32,873 nt of DNA from the NCBI GenBank assembly GCA_903922075.1, contig CAIXSK010000048.1, forward strand, positions 1 through 32,873. The letters are read 5' to 3'. The notes under the pieces are model-generated. The model was given only the letters and a program-made list of their open reading frames with translations. It did not search any database and was not told the DNA's origin. The stretch's first letter is position 1. Every line of letters starts with the position of its first letter. The DNA is from an uncultured beta proteobacterium (lineage in GTDB: Bacteria > Pseudomonadota > Gammaproteobacteria > Burkholderiales > Rhodocyclaceae). The translations under genes and the position numbers were made by a program. Positions 10,029 to 18,645 of the stretch are shown piece by piece.

Positions 10029-10044
10029 AGCAAGGCTTGTGCCT
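10029..10044 (-). promoter_or_regulatory. candidate sigma54 promoter of the SagB-like/ankyrin operon
   Basis: Minus strand AGGCACA-AGCC-TTGCT (5/7 and 5/5), 33-48 bp upstream of the GTG start. Confidence 0.55.
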
Positions 10045-10070
10045 GTTGAAAATCATTGGCTTGCCTGGGT

Positions 10071-10086
10071 TGGCACCATCTCTGCA
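10071..10086 (+). promoter_or_regulatory. sigma54 promoter of the nafY-like gene
   Basis: TGGCACC-ATCT-CTGCA, exact GG-N10-GC spacing, 38 bp before the ATG. Confidence 0.82.
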
Positions 10087-10123
10087 AGAGAGTTCAAACC
10101 CCAACTGAACGACCGAGGAGATC

Positions 10124-10861
10124 ATGATGGAAAAAGCCACGCCTCCGATTACCCGCGAGGCCGCGCTGCGTGTCGCGCTGGCCGCCCGGGCCATGCCCAA
10201 CGCCAGCCTGCCGGCGCTGATCGAGTTGTTGCAGCGCCGCCTCGGCGAGGAGATCGACGAGGAAAATCTGCGCCAGGTGACCGTGACCATGCTGAAGACC
10301 GGCTTCGCCAGCGCCGACGGCGAGGAGGATGGCGAGGATATCGGCATCGGCCTCGAGGCGATGAAGCTGGCCGTCCGTATCCTGTGGGGTGAAACCCAGG
10401 GCGACGACACGCTGCCCAAGATCGCGTCCTACGAAGACGGCGAGATGCCCGGCTCGGTGCGCGTCGCCATCGCCTCCGATCAGGGCGATACGCTGTCCGG
10501 CCACTTCGGCTCCTGCCTGCGCTTCCTGGTCTATCAGGTGTCGCCGACGGAAATCCGCCTGGTCGATATCCGCGACACCATGGATGCCGAGTTTGCCGAG
10601 GACCGCAACCTGTGGCGCGCCAAGCTGATCGGCGATTGCCACGTCTGCTACGTCGTTTCGATCGGCGGTCCGGCGGCGGCCAAGGTGATTCGTGCCGACA
10701 TCTATCCGATCAAGGTGCCCGACGGCGGGCCGGCGCTCGACATCCTCAAGCCTTTTCAGGTGGCCATGGTCGAATCGCCGCCGCCCTGGCTGCTGAAGAT
10801 ACTCGGCGTGGCAGCCGAGAAGCGGCTGAAGAACTACCGCGCTGCCGAGATCGACGAATGA
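10124..10861 (+). CDS. nafY: NafY/NifX-type dinitrogenase iron-molybdenum cofactor binding protein
   Basis: N-terminal helical NafY-like domain, then VRVAIASDQGDTLSGHFGSCLRFLVYQV...; sigma54-like promoter upstream. ATG at 10127 is an equally plausible start. Confidence 0.8.
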   Translation: MMEKATPPITREAALRVALAARAMPNASLPALIELLQRRLGEEIDEENLRQVTVTMLKTGFASADGEEDGEDIGIGLEAMKLAVRILWGETQGDDTLPKIASYEDGEMPGSVRVAIASDQGDTLSGHFGSCLRFLVYQVSPTEIRLVDIRDTMDAEFAEDRNLWRAKLIGDCHVCYVVSIGGPAAAKVIRADIYPIKVPDGGPALDILKPFQVAMVESPPPWLLKILGVAAEKRLKNYRAAEIDE

Positions 10862-10862
10862 G

Positions 10863-11123
10863 TCAGCCGGCCGCCTTCGCCATCTGCCGCGGCTCCAGCC
10901 CGACCAGTGTGAGCAGCGTACCGTCGCAGCCGTTCCACCACACCGCCACCCAGGCCGAACCATCGGCGTCGATGCGCTCGACCTCGCAGACCGAGCCGAC
11001 CATGTCCATGAACATCTCGAGATCGTCCTCGTCGAGGTCCGGATCGGGGGTGATGCCGAGAACGCGGACCGCGTCGCCCAAGGCGACGGTCTGGCCCGTG
11101 CAGTCGAGGGTGGTGGCAGGCAT
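10863..11123 (-). CDS. 86-aa small acidic protein of unknown function, probable nif-associated
   Basis: MPATTLDCTGQTVALGDAVRVLGITPDPDLDEDDLEMFMDMVGSVCEVERIDADGSAWVAVWWNGCDGTLLTLVGLEPRQM; near-consensus sigma54 promoter 80-95 bp upstream. Confidence 0.7.
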   Translation of the reverse strand: MPATTLDCTGQTVALGDAVRVLGITPDPDLDEDDLEMFMDMVGSVCEVERIDADGSAWVAVWWNGCDGTLLTLVGLEPRQMAKAAG

Positions 11124-11202
11124 GGCGGACTCCGTGGGGGTAGGGGTGAGTGGTGCGGTCGTGTCGCAAAGTCGACGCCGGCCGCGGCTTTTATCGGTGG
11201 TT

Positions 11203-11218
11203 CGCAACTGGCGTGCCA
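11203..11218 (-). promoter_or_regulatory. sigma54 promoter of the 86-aa gene
   Basis: Minus strand TGGCACG-CCAG-TTGCG (11 of 12 consensus positions). Confidence 0.82.
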
Positions 11219-11240
11219 CCTCGTTTTCAAGGAGTGAGTC

Positions 11241-11801
11241 ATGAACAAGATCGGCCTGTTTTTCGGCACCGAAACCGGCACCACCCGCCTGATCGCCAAG
11301 AAAATGCAGAGGCAGCTCGGCGACGAGGTTTGCGACAAGCCCCTCAACGTCAATCGCATCGCGCCCGACGACATGCTCCGGTACGACGCGCTGATCCTCG
11401 GCACGCCGAGCTACGGCGTCGGCGAAATCCCCGGCAACGGCGTTTCCGGCTGCTTCGAGCCGAACTGGGCGGAATTCCTCGCCCGGATGCCGGCCGATCC
11501 CGACTTCAGCGGCAAGCGCATCGCCTTCTTCGGCCTCGGCGCCCAGGAACGCTATGCCGACCGCTTCTGCAGCTCGCTATTCGCGCTGGTCGAGAAATTC
11601 AAAGGCTGGGGCGCCGAGATTGTCGGTGACTGGCCTCTGGAGGGTTACACATACGAGCACTCGGCGGCCGAAGTCGATGGCCGTTTCATCGGCCTGATCA
11701 TCGACCAGCGCACGCAGGGGATGTTCACCGACGAGCGGATAGCCGCCTGGCTGGCGCAAGTGGTGCCGCTGCTGCAGGAGAAACTGACCGCCGAAGCCTG
11801 A
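11241..11801 (+). CDS. nifF: flavodoxin, NifF-like
   Basis: 186 aa; FMN phosphate loop FFGTETGTTRLIAKK, LILGTPSYGVGEIPG, FFGLGAQERYADRF; adjacent to a nafY-like gene. Confidence 0.82.
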   Translation: MNKIGLFFGTETGTTRLIAKKMQRQLGDEVCDKPLNVNRIAPDDMLRYDALILGTPSYGVGEIPGNGVSGCFEPNWAEFLARMPADPDFSGKRIAFFGLGAQERYADRFCSSLFALVEKFKGWGAEIVGDWPLEGYTYEHSAAEVDGRFIGLIIDQRTQGMFTDERIAAWLAQVVPLLQEKLTAEA

Positions 11802-12209
11802 TCAGCCGGCGCCGAGCGCTGCGCGCAGGGCCCCGCCGCCGCTGGCGCTCATCAGCCAGCCGAGGGCGCCGCAGTTGAGCAGGACGGTGGCCCAGAAAAC
11901 GACGCGAAAGGACGGCTTGCTCGTCTTGTGGCGAAACTGCCGCTGGGCCAGCAGCGCACCCGGCCAACCGCCGATCAGGGCGAGCAGGTGCAAGGTGCTT
12001 TCCTGGGTGCGCCAGCGTCCGGCGCGGGCGGCGGCCTTGTCGAGGGCGTAGGCGACGAAGGCGATCAGGCTGGCGCCCGTATAGATGGCGATCACCGGGA
12101 TGGGCAGCCGGTTGGCCAAAGTCGCCCCGGCCAGCAGGGCAAAAACCAGGACGACCAGCGCCAGCGGCCAGCGGCTGAGGGCTTTGCTGCCGCTCCGCTC
12201 ATCCTTCAT
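11802..12209 (-). CDS. DUF1294 membrane protein
   Basis: AYALDKAAARAGRWRTQESTLHLLALIGGWPGALLAQRQFRHKTSKPSFR is typical of DUF1294; start chosen at MKDERS by an upstream GGAAGGA. Confidence 0.83.
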   Translation of the reverse strand: MKDERSGSKALSRWPLALVVLVFALLAGATLANRLPIPVIAIYTGASLIAFVAYALDKAAARAGRWRTQESTLHLLALIGGWPGALLAQRQFRHKTSKPSFRVVFWATVLLNCGALGWLMSASGGGALRAALGAG

Positions 12210-12278
12210 GACGCTGGTCCTTCCCCGATATCGCATGTCTGCTGTCGCCGCCCATGGCCAGCCGGCATTTTCGCCGAA

Positions 12279-12896
12279 TCAGACGACGTGGAACAGGATG
12301 GCTATGAAATGGCACAGGCTGCCGGCCATGACGAACAGGTGCCAGATGCCGTGCCAGTGCCGGAAACGCTCATCGAAAGCGTAGAAGACGATGCCGACGG
12401 TATAGAACAACCCGCCCGCCGCCAGCCACAGGAAGCCGGTCAGGCCGAGGCTGGCCAGCAGCGGCTTGATGGCGACCAGCACGATCCAGCCCATGACGGC
12501 GTAAATGACCAGCGACAGCACGCGGGTTTCCGAGCGCGGCTTGATTTCCTGCGCCATGCCGATCGCCGCCAGCGTCCAGACGATGCCGAACAGCGACCAG
12601 CCCCAGGCACCGCGCAGGCTGATCAGGCAGAACGGCGTGTAGCTGCCGGCGATCAGCAGGTAGATCGACAGGTGGTCGAGTTTGCGCAGTACCCGCTTCA
12701 GCCGGCCGCGGACGCTGTGATAGACGGTCGAGATGCTGTAGAGCATGACCAGCGTCAGGCCATAGATCGCCACGGCGGTGGTTTTGAGCAGGTCGCCGCT
12801 GGCTGCAGCGGCGACGATCAGCCAGATGGCGCCAGTCAGGGCTGCCAGGGCGCCGAGCAGATGCGTCCAGGCGTTGAAGCGTTCTCCGGCGTACAT
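12279..12896 (-). CDS. hemolysin III / PAQR-family membrane protein
   Basis: GERFNAWTHLLGALAALTG, STVYHSV, LDHLSIYLLIAGSYTPF, HWHGIWHLFVMAGSLCHFIAI. Confidence 0.92.
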   Translation of the reverse strand: MYAGERFNAWTHLLGALAALTGAIWLIVAAAASGDLLKTTAVAIYGLTLVMLYSISTVYHSVRGRLKRVLRKLDHLSIYLLIAGSYTPFCLISLRGAWGWSLFGIVWTLAAIGMAQEIKPRSETRVLSLVIYAVMGWIVLVAIKPLLASLGLTGFLWLAAGGLFYTVGIVFYAFDERFRHWHGIWHLFVMAGSLCHFIAILFHVV

Positions 12897-12944
12897 CGCT
12901 TGGGTGGCGGGCTAGCTACGGGCCGCCCACCGGGGCGGCCAGCA

Positions 12945-13391
12945 TCAATCACTCGCCGCCGTCGCCGAGAGATAGGCCTCCAGTTGCTGGTCGTATTCCC
13001 GGAAATGCTCGCTCAGGGTTTGCCGGACCCGGTCGATGCCTTCGATGGCCTGGATGCCGTTGCCGTCGGCAGAAAATACCAGCCGGATTTCCTTCAGCTG
13101 CTGGGCAATTTCCATGTGCGCCTGGTTGTGGGCAACGCGGTGCTCGTTTGGCACGACCTCTTCCATGTACATCGATTCGACCAGATTGTGTTTCAGCGTC
13201 ATCTCGACGAAGGCACGGACCAGAAGTTCGATATTGCCGTGGCAGACCGTATGCTGGGTGGACTGGCAGTCGTTGCAACTGTTGAGCTGGTCGCGCTGGT
13301 CGCAGTAGGAGACGATCCGCTCGATCAAGCCAAGCATGTGCTCGTGGTCCCGGCGCATTCTTTCTACGGCCTCTTCCCTGTCTTCTGGCAT
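12945..13391 (-). CDS. hemerythrin-domain protein
   Basis: From MPEDREEAVERM: RRDHEHMLGLI, HNLVESMYMEEVVPNEHRVAHNQAHMEIA, HFREYDQQL give an iron-ligand-like His/Glu/Asp pattern. Confidence 0.72.
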   Translation of the reverse strand: MPEDREEAVERMRRDHEHMLGLIERIVSYCDQRDQLNSCNDCQSTQHTVCHGNIELLVRAFVEMTLKHNLVESMYMEEVVPNEHRVAHNQAHMEIAQQLKEIRLVFSADGNGIQAIEGIDRVRQTLSEHFREYDQQLEAYLSATAASD

Positions 13392-13612
13392 ACCGTGATC
13401 CCCCTTCTGAGAAATCGTGCGATGTGGCGGGTGGCGCCGGGATCCGTGCCGGGCGGATGCGCCGAATATCGGCGAGCGCTGCCGGATTGTATACCTTGCC
13501 AATGTCTTAGGTTGGCCTGTTTCAAAACAGTTCCGGGGCGCTGCAACGAAACTGCAACATCGGCGTAAGAGAATCCTGCCGTTGCTGTCACAACCCCTTT
13601 CAGGAGATTTTC

Positions 13613-13864
13613 ATGCGTACCTTCCTCGCCACTTCCGCCGTTGCCCTCGGTCTGACCGCCTGCGCCGGCCAGACCACCGCTCCGGCTCAACCGGCGGCGC
13701 CCGCTCCGGCCGCCGCTGCCGCCACTAAAACCCCGCAATGCTGGAACGGCGACGCCGGCAAGTTCATGGATGTCGGCACCAAGACCGCCATTTCCGGCGT
13801 CAATGTCGTCTGTGAAAAGACCAGCGACGGCAAGAATGCTCAGTGGATGGGTGCCAAGCACTAA
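13613..13864 (+). CDS. small Ala/Pro-rich lipoprotein
   Basis: Signal peptide with lipobox LTAC (MRTFLATSAVALGLTACAGQ); RBS CAGGAG upstream; terminator directly downstream. Confidence 0.75.
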   Translation: MRTFLATSAVALGLTACAGQTTAPAQPAAPAPAAAAATKTPQCWNGDAGKFMDVGTKTAISGVNVVCEKTSDGKNAQWMGAKH

Positions 13865-13886
13865 GCATCCGCGCGGCTGCCACACG

Positions 13887-13916
13887 ACGCCGCCTTCCGG
13901 GCGGCGTTTGTTTTTG
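13887..13916 (+). terminator. intrinsic terminator after the small lipoprotein
   Basis: ACGCCGCC-TTCCGG-GCGGCGT followed by TTGTTTTT. Confidence 0.85.
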
Positions 13917-13937
13917 GGGCGAATATAATGCCTCCCC

Positions 13938-16900
13938 ATGGCTCAAGCTTCCCACAAGAATACCCATCCGCGGCGTGACGATTCCCTCCGCGCCACCCTG
14001 ACCGCCGATGCGCGCCGACTGCTCGCCCTGCAGCGCGAAATGCTACGACCACAGAAACAAGGGCTGGCCCTAGGGTCGGCCGGAAAAAAACGCGAAAATC
14101 TACAAACCGATTTCGGCACCTTGCTGGCCGCTTCGCAGGCCGCCGTCGCCGCCCGCCGCGGCAAGCTGCCGAAGCCCGAATTCCAGGCCGACCTGCCGGT
14201 CAACGAGCGCCGCGCCGACATCGCCGAACTGATCGCCAACAACCAGGTGGTCATCGTCTGCGGCGAGACCGGCTCGGGCAAGACGACGCAGTTGCCGAAA
14301 ATCTGCCTCGATCTCGGCATCGGCGCCCGCGGCCTGGTCGGCCACACCCAGCCGCGCCGGCTGGCCGCCCGTTCGGTGGCGACTCGTTTGGCGCAGGAAC
14401 TGAAGACCCAGGTCGGGGCCGGGGTCGGCGTCAAGATACGCTTCCACGACAAATCCACGCCGGAGAGCTGGGTCAAGCTGATGACCGACGGCATTCTGTT
14501 GGCCGAGTCGCAGTCGGACCCCTACCTGAACGCCTACGAGGCGATCATCATCGACGAGGCGCACGAGCGCAGCCTGAACATCGACTTCCTGCTCGGCTAC
14601 CTGAAGCAGTTGCTGCCCCGGCGGCCAGACCTCAAGCTGATCATCACCTCGGCGACCATCGACGCCGAGCGCTTTTCGCAGCATTTCAGCGGCGCGCCGG
14701 TCATTGAAGTGTCCGGCCGGCTCTATCCGGTCGAGGTGCGTTATCGGCCGGTCGTCGATATCAACAAAAAGGACGACGAGCGCGATCTCTACGACGCCAT
14801 TGTCGATGCCGCCGACGAACTGTCGCGGCTGGGCAGCGGCGACATCCTGGTCTTCCTGCCCGGCGAGCGGGAAATCCGTGAGGCGGCCGAAGCGCTGAGG
14901 AAGCACGCGCTGGCCCGGCCGGGCTTGTCGTCGGCGCACGCGCCGGAAATCCTGCCGCTCTTCTCCCGCCTGTCGGCCGGCGACCAGGATCGCATCTTCA
15001 AACCCTCGGGCGGCCAGCGGCGCATCGTGCTGGCGACCAACGTCGCCGAAACCTCGCTGACCGTCCCCGGCATCCGCTACGTGATCGACACCGGGCTGGC
15101 CCGGGTCAAGCGCTATTCCTACCGCAACAAGGTCGAGCAGTTGCAGGTCGAGCCGATTTCGCAGGCGGCGGCGCGCCAGCGGGCCGGTCGTTGCGGCCGG
15201 GTGGCGGCCGGCGTCTGCGTGCGCTTGTACGACGAGGCCGATTTCAACGCCCGCCCACCGTTCACCGATCCGGAAATTCTCCGCTCCTCGCTGGCCGGCG
15301 TCATCCTGCGCATGAAGGCGCTGAAGCTGACCGATGTCGAGAGCTTTCCGTTCATCGAGCCGCCGCCGGCCAAGGCGATCAGCGACGGCTACGCGCTGCT
15401 GCAGGAACTCGGCGGGCTGGACGACGACAACCGGCTGACCAAGGTCGGCGAGGCGCTGGCCAGGCTGCCGCTCGACCCGCGCATCGGCCGCATGCTGGTT
15501 GCCGCCCGCGACCTCGGCTGCCTGAGCGAAGTGCTGATCATCGCCGCCGGGCTATCGACCCAGGACCCGCGCGAACGCCCGCAGGAGCGCCAGCAGGCGG
15601 CCGACGAGAAGCACAAGCAGTTTGCCGACGAGAAATCGGAATTCCTGGGCTGGGTCAAACTCTGGCAATGGTTCAAGAATGCCGTCGACCACAAGAAATC
15701 GAACAAGTCGCTGGTCGATACCTGCCACGCCCACTTCCTGTCGTATTTGCGGCTGCGGGAATGGCGCGAGGTGCATGGCCAGTTGCACGCCATGGTCACC
15801 GAACTGGGCTGGAAGGAAAACGAGATTCCCGGCACCTACGACGCCATCCACATGGCGCTGCTCTCCGGCCTGTTGGGTAACATCGGCTGCAAGTCCGACG
15901 AGTCCGGCTACTACCTCGGCGCGCGCGGCATCCGCTACCTGATCCATCCATCCTCGCCGCTGCAGAAGAAGGCCGGCAAGTGGATCATGGCCGCCGAGAT
16001 CACCGAGACGACGCGCCTGTTCGGTCGCTGCGTCGCCCGCATCGAAGATGGCTGGATCGAGAAAGTGGGCGCTCACTTGATCAAGCGCCAGTACTTCGAT
16101 CCGCACTGGGAAAAGAAATCGATGCAGGTCGCCGGCTGGGAGCGGACGACGCTCTACGGCATCGTGATCAACCCCAAGCGGCGCATCCATTACGGCCCGC
16201 TGGCCCCGGCCGAGGCGCGCGAGATTTTCATCCGCCAGGGCCTGGTCGCCGAGGAAATCGACGAGAGCTTCGCCAAGCGCTGGCCCTTCTTCCAGCACAA
16301 CCAGAAGCAGATCCGCGACATCGAGAAGATCGAGCACAAGCAGCGCCGGCAGGACGTGCTGGTCGATGACGAGCTGATCTTCGCCTTCTACGACCACATC
16401 ATTCCCGAAGGCATCCACAACGGCGCCACCTTCGACCATTGGCGCAAGACCGCCGAACAGGAAAACGCCAGGCTGCTGTTCCTGTCCAAGGACGACCTGA
16501 TGCGCCACTCGGCGGCCGGCGTCACCACCGAGGCCTTCCCGCACACGATCAAGGTCGGCGGCGTCGAGTACGGGCTGAGCTACCACTTCGAGCCGGGTTC
16601 GCCGAAGGACGGCGTGACGCTGACCCTGCCGCTGGCCCAGCTGAACCAGATTCCGGTGCTGCGCATGGAATGGCTGGTGCCCGGGCTGTTGAAGGAAAAA
16701 CTGGTGCAGCTGATCAAGACGCTGCCGCAGAAGATTCGGGCGAAATTGGTGCCGGTGCCGGAGTTCGTCGAGGAATTCATCGCCGCCACGGCCGGCCACG
16801 ACAAGAAAATGAACGCCGGGCTGATCCCGCCGCTGATCGACTACATCCTCGAAGCGCGCGGCCTGAACGCCCGTGGCTGGGCGGTGACGCCGGACGCCTT

Positions 16901-17918
16901 CCGGCCCGACGCGCTGCCGCCGCATTTCTCGATGAACTACAAGCTGATCGACGAACACGGCCGGCAACTGGACATGAACCGCAGCCTGGTCGCCCTGCGT
17001 GGCGAGTGGGGCAAGGAGGCCAAGGAAGAATTCGCCGAACTGCACGAAACCCCGTCCGAATACACGCAACTGACCGACTGGACCTTCGGCGAGCTGCCGG
17101 AGCTGATGGAAGTCCCGGTCGGCAAGCAGACGGTGCTCGGCTATCCGGCGCTGACCGACGATGGCGAAACGGTCAGCCTGAAGGTTTTCGATTCGGCCGA
17201 GGAAGCCGCCGAGACGCACCGCAAGGGCCTGGCCCGGCTGTTCATGCTGCAGTTCAAGGAACAGGTGAAGTATTTCGACAAGAACGTGCCGGGCATGAGC
17301 CAGATGGGCATGCAATACATGGCGCTGGGCTCGACCGATGAACTGAAGCGGCAGATCGTCGACCTGACCTTCGAGCGCGCCTGCCTGACCGAACCGCTGC
17401 CGATCACGCCGGCAGCCTTCAAGGCGCGCTGCACTGAGGCCAAGGCGCGGCTCGGGCTGATCATGCAGGAGGTCTGCCGGATGGTCGGCACCGTGCTGAC
17501 CGAGTGGCAGGCCGTCAGCAAGAAGCTGCCGGCCTTCAAGGCGCAGGCGGCAGTGGTCGCCGACATCGAGGCGCAGTTGAAGCGGCTGATGGGCAAGAGC
17601 TTCGTCGTCGATACGCCGTTCGAACGCCTGCAGCACTATCCACGCTACCTGAAGGCGATCGGCGTCCGCCTCGACAAGCTGAAAGCCAACCCGGCGCGCG
17701 ACGCGCAACTGATGGCCGAATACGGGCCGCTGTGGACCAACTACGAGCGCCGGGCCATCCAGCTGGCCAAGATGGGCACGGTCGATCCGCAGATCGAGCA
17801 GTTCCGCTGGCTGCTGGAGGAATTGCGCGTCGGGCTGTACGCGCAGGAACTGCGGACGCCGGTGCCGGTTTCGGTCAAACGGCTGGAAAAACAATGGGAG
17901 GGAATCAAGCATGGGTGA
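13938..17918 (+). CDS. hrpA: ATP-dependent RNA helicase HrpA
   Basis: 1326 aa; Walker A GETGSGKTTQLPK, DEAH (IIDEAHERSLN), SATID, QRAGRCGRV, long C-terminal HrpA region. Confidence 0.97.
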   Translation: MAQASHKNTHPRRDDSLRATLTADARRLLALQREMLRPQKQGLALGSAGKKRENLQTDFGTLLAASQAAVAARRGKLPKPEFQADLPVNERRADIAELIANNQVVIVCGETGSGKTTQLPKICLDLGIGARGLVGHTQPRRLAARSVATRLAQELKTQVGAGVGVKIRFHDKSTPESWVKLMTDGILLAESQSDPYLNAYEAIIIDEAHERSLNIDFLLGYLKQLLPRRPDLKLIITSATIDAERFSQHFSGAPVIEVSGRLYPVEVRYRPVVDINKKDDERDLYDAIVDAADELSRLGSGDILVFLPGEREIREAAEALRKHALARPGLSSAHAPEILPLFSRLSAGDQDRIFKPSGGQRRIVLATNVAETSLTVPGIRYVIDTGLARVKRYSYRNKVEQLQVEPISQAAARQRAGRCGRVAAGVCVRLYDEADFNARPPFTDPEILRSSLAGVILRMKALKLTDVESFPFIEPPPAKAISDGYALLQELGGLDDDNRLTKVGEALARLPLDPRIGRMLVAARDLGCLSEVLIIAAGLSTQDPRERPQERQQAADEKHKQFADEKSEFLGWVKLWQWFKNAVDHKKSNKSLVDTCHAHFLSYLRLREWREVHGQLHAMVTELGWKENEIPGTYDAIHMALLSGLLGNIGCKSDESGYYLGARGIRYLIHPSSPLQKKAGKWIMAAEITETTRLFGRCVARIEDGWIEKVGAHLIKRQYFDPHWEKKSMQVAGWERTTLYGIVINPKRRIHYGPLAPAEAREIFIRQGLVAEEIDESFAKRWPFFQHNQKQIRDIEKIEHKQRRQDVLVDDELIFAFYDHIIPEGIHNGATFDHWRKTAEQENARLLFLSKDDLMRHSAAGVTTEAFPHTIKVGGVEYGLSYHFEPGSPKDGVTLTLPLAQLNQIPVLRMEWLVPGLLKEKLVQLIKTLPQKIRAKLVPVPEFVEEFIAATAGHDKKMNAGLIPPLIDYILEARGLNARGWAVTPDAFRPDALPPHFSMNYKLIDEHGRQLDMNRSLVALRGEWGKEAKEEFAELHETPSEYTQLTDWTFGELPELMEVPVGKQTVLGYPALTDDGETVSLKVFDSAEEAAETHRKGLARLFMLQFKEQVKYFDKNVPGMSQMGMQYMALGSTDELKRQIVDLTFERACLTEPLPITPAAFKARCTEAKARLGLIMQEVCRMVGTVLTEWQAVSKKLPAFKAQAAVVADIEAQLKRLMGKSFVVDTPFERLQHYPRYLKAIGVRLDKLKANPARDAQLMAEYGPLWTNYERRAIQLAKMGTVDPQIEQFRWLLEELRVGLYAQELRTPVPVSVKRLEKQWEGIKHG

Positions 17919-18645
17919 GGTGATGCTGGCCTTGGGGCGCACCCTGGCCAACCTGAAGGACGGCAAGGTCTGGCTCTACGTGCTGGTGCCGGCCTTGTTC
18001 TCGCTGCTGCTCGCGGTCGGCCTGGCGATCTGGGCGCTCGGCGCCGTCGTCCAGCAGATGATGGACTACCCGCCGATGACGCTGCTGGTCGGCTGGGGCC
18101 TGGTCTGGCTGGCGCATATCCTGGCCTACCTCGGCGGCTGGCTGGCGATCTTCGCCGTGGCCTACCTGAGCGCCTCGCTGCTCGCCGCCATTGTGATCAT
18201 GCCGCTGCTGCTCAAGCACCTGTCGGCCACCGAGTACCGCGACGTGGCTGCGATGGGCAAGGACAGCTTCGTCGCGGCGGCGGCCAACAGCGTGCTGGCC
18301 TCGGCGCTGTTCGTCGTCGGCTGGATCATCACTATCCCGCTCTGGCTGATCCCCGGGTTCTCGCTGCTGATGCCGTTGCTGCTGATGGGCTGGCTGAACC
18401 GCCGGACCTTCGCCTACGACGCGCTGTCGATGCATGCCACGGCCGGTGAGTGGCAAGCCATCCGCCAGGGCCAGAAAACACCGCTGTTCATGCTCGGCCT
18501 GACCATGGCCCTGCTCGCCCACGTGCCGGTGATCGGCCTGCTGGTGCCGGCGCTGGCCGCGCTATCATTCGTTCATTACGGGCTGGAAGCCCTGCGCCGC
18601 TCGCGGGGCGGGGCCGTTGTCACCATCGAGGGAGAGCGAGTATGA
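17911..18645 (+). CDS. EI24-domain (CysZ-like) membrane protein
   Basis: 244 aa multi-TM protein, N-terminal LALGRTLANLKDGKVWLYVLVPAL; overlaps hrpA stop by 8 bp. Confidence 0.82.
   Translation: MGEVMLALGRTLANLKDGKVWLYVLVPALFSLLLAVGLAIWALGAVVQQMMDYPPMTLLVGWGLVWLAHILAYLGGWLAIFAVAYLSASLLAAIVIMPLLLKHLSATEYRDVAAMGKDSFVAAAANSVLASALFVVGWIITIPLWLIPGFSLLMPLLLMGWLNRRTFAYDALSMHATAGEWQAIRQGQKTPLFMLGLTMALLAHVPVIGLLVPALAALSFVHYGLEALRRSRGGAVVTIEGERV

Noticed and set aside
9997-10419. ORF-track N-terminal extension of the SagB-like protein
   Set aside because: Overlaps the divergent nafY-like gene and its promoter; composition changes abruptly; GTG at 9996 begins the plausible protein.
11198-11213. Plus-strand GG-N10-GC (TGGTTCGCAACTGGCG) as a nifF sigma54 promoter
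   Set aside because: Only the GG/GC dinucleotides match; flanks poor. It overlaps the much better minus-strand site, so the nifF-like promoter remains unresolved.
15552-17966. 804-aa ORF antisense to hrpA, and similar long antisense ORFs (2480..3547, 3554..4912, 11928..13568, 28304..29728, 32873-side equivalents)
   Set aside because: Long open frames opposite GC-rich genes; Arg/Gly/Val/Asp-rich products with no recognisable domain, and the opposite strand encodes a clear known protein.
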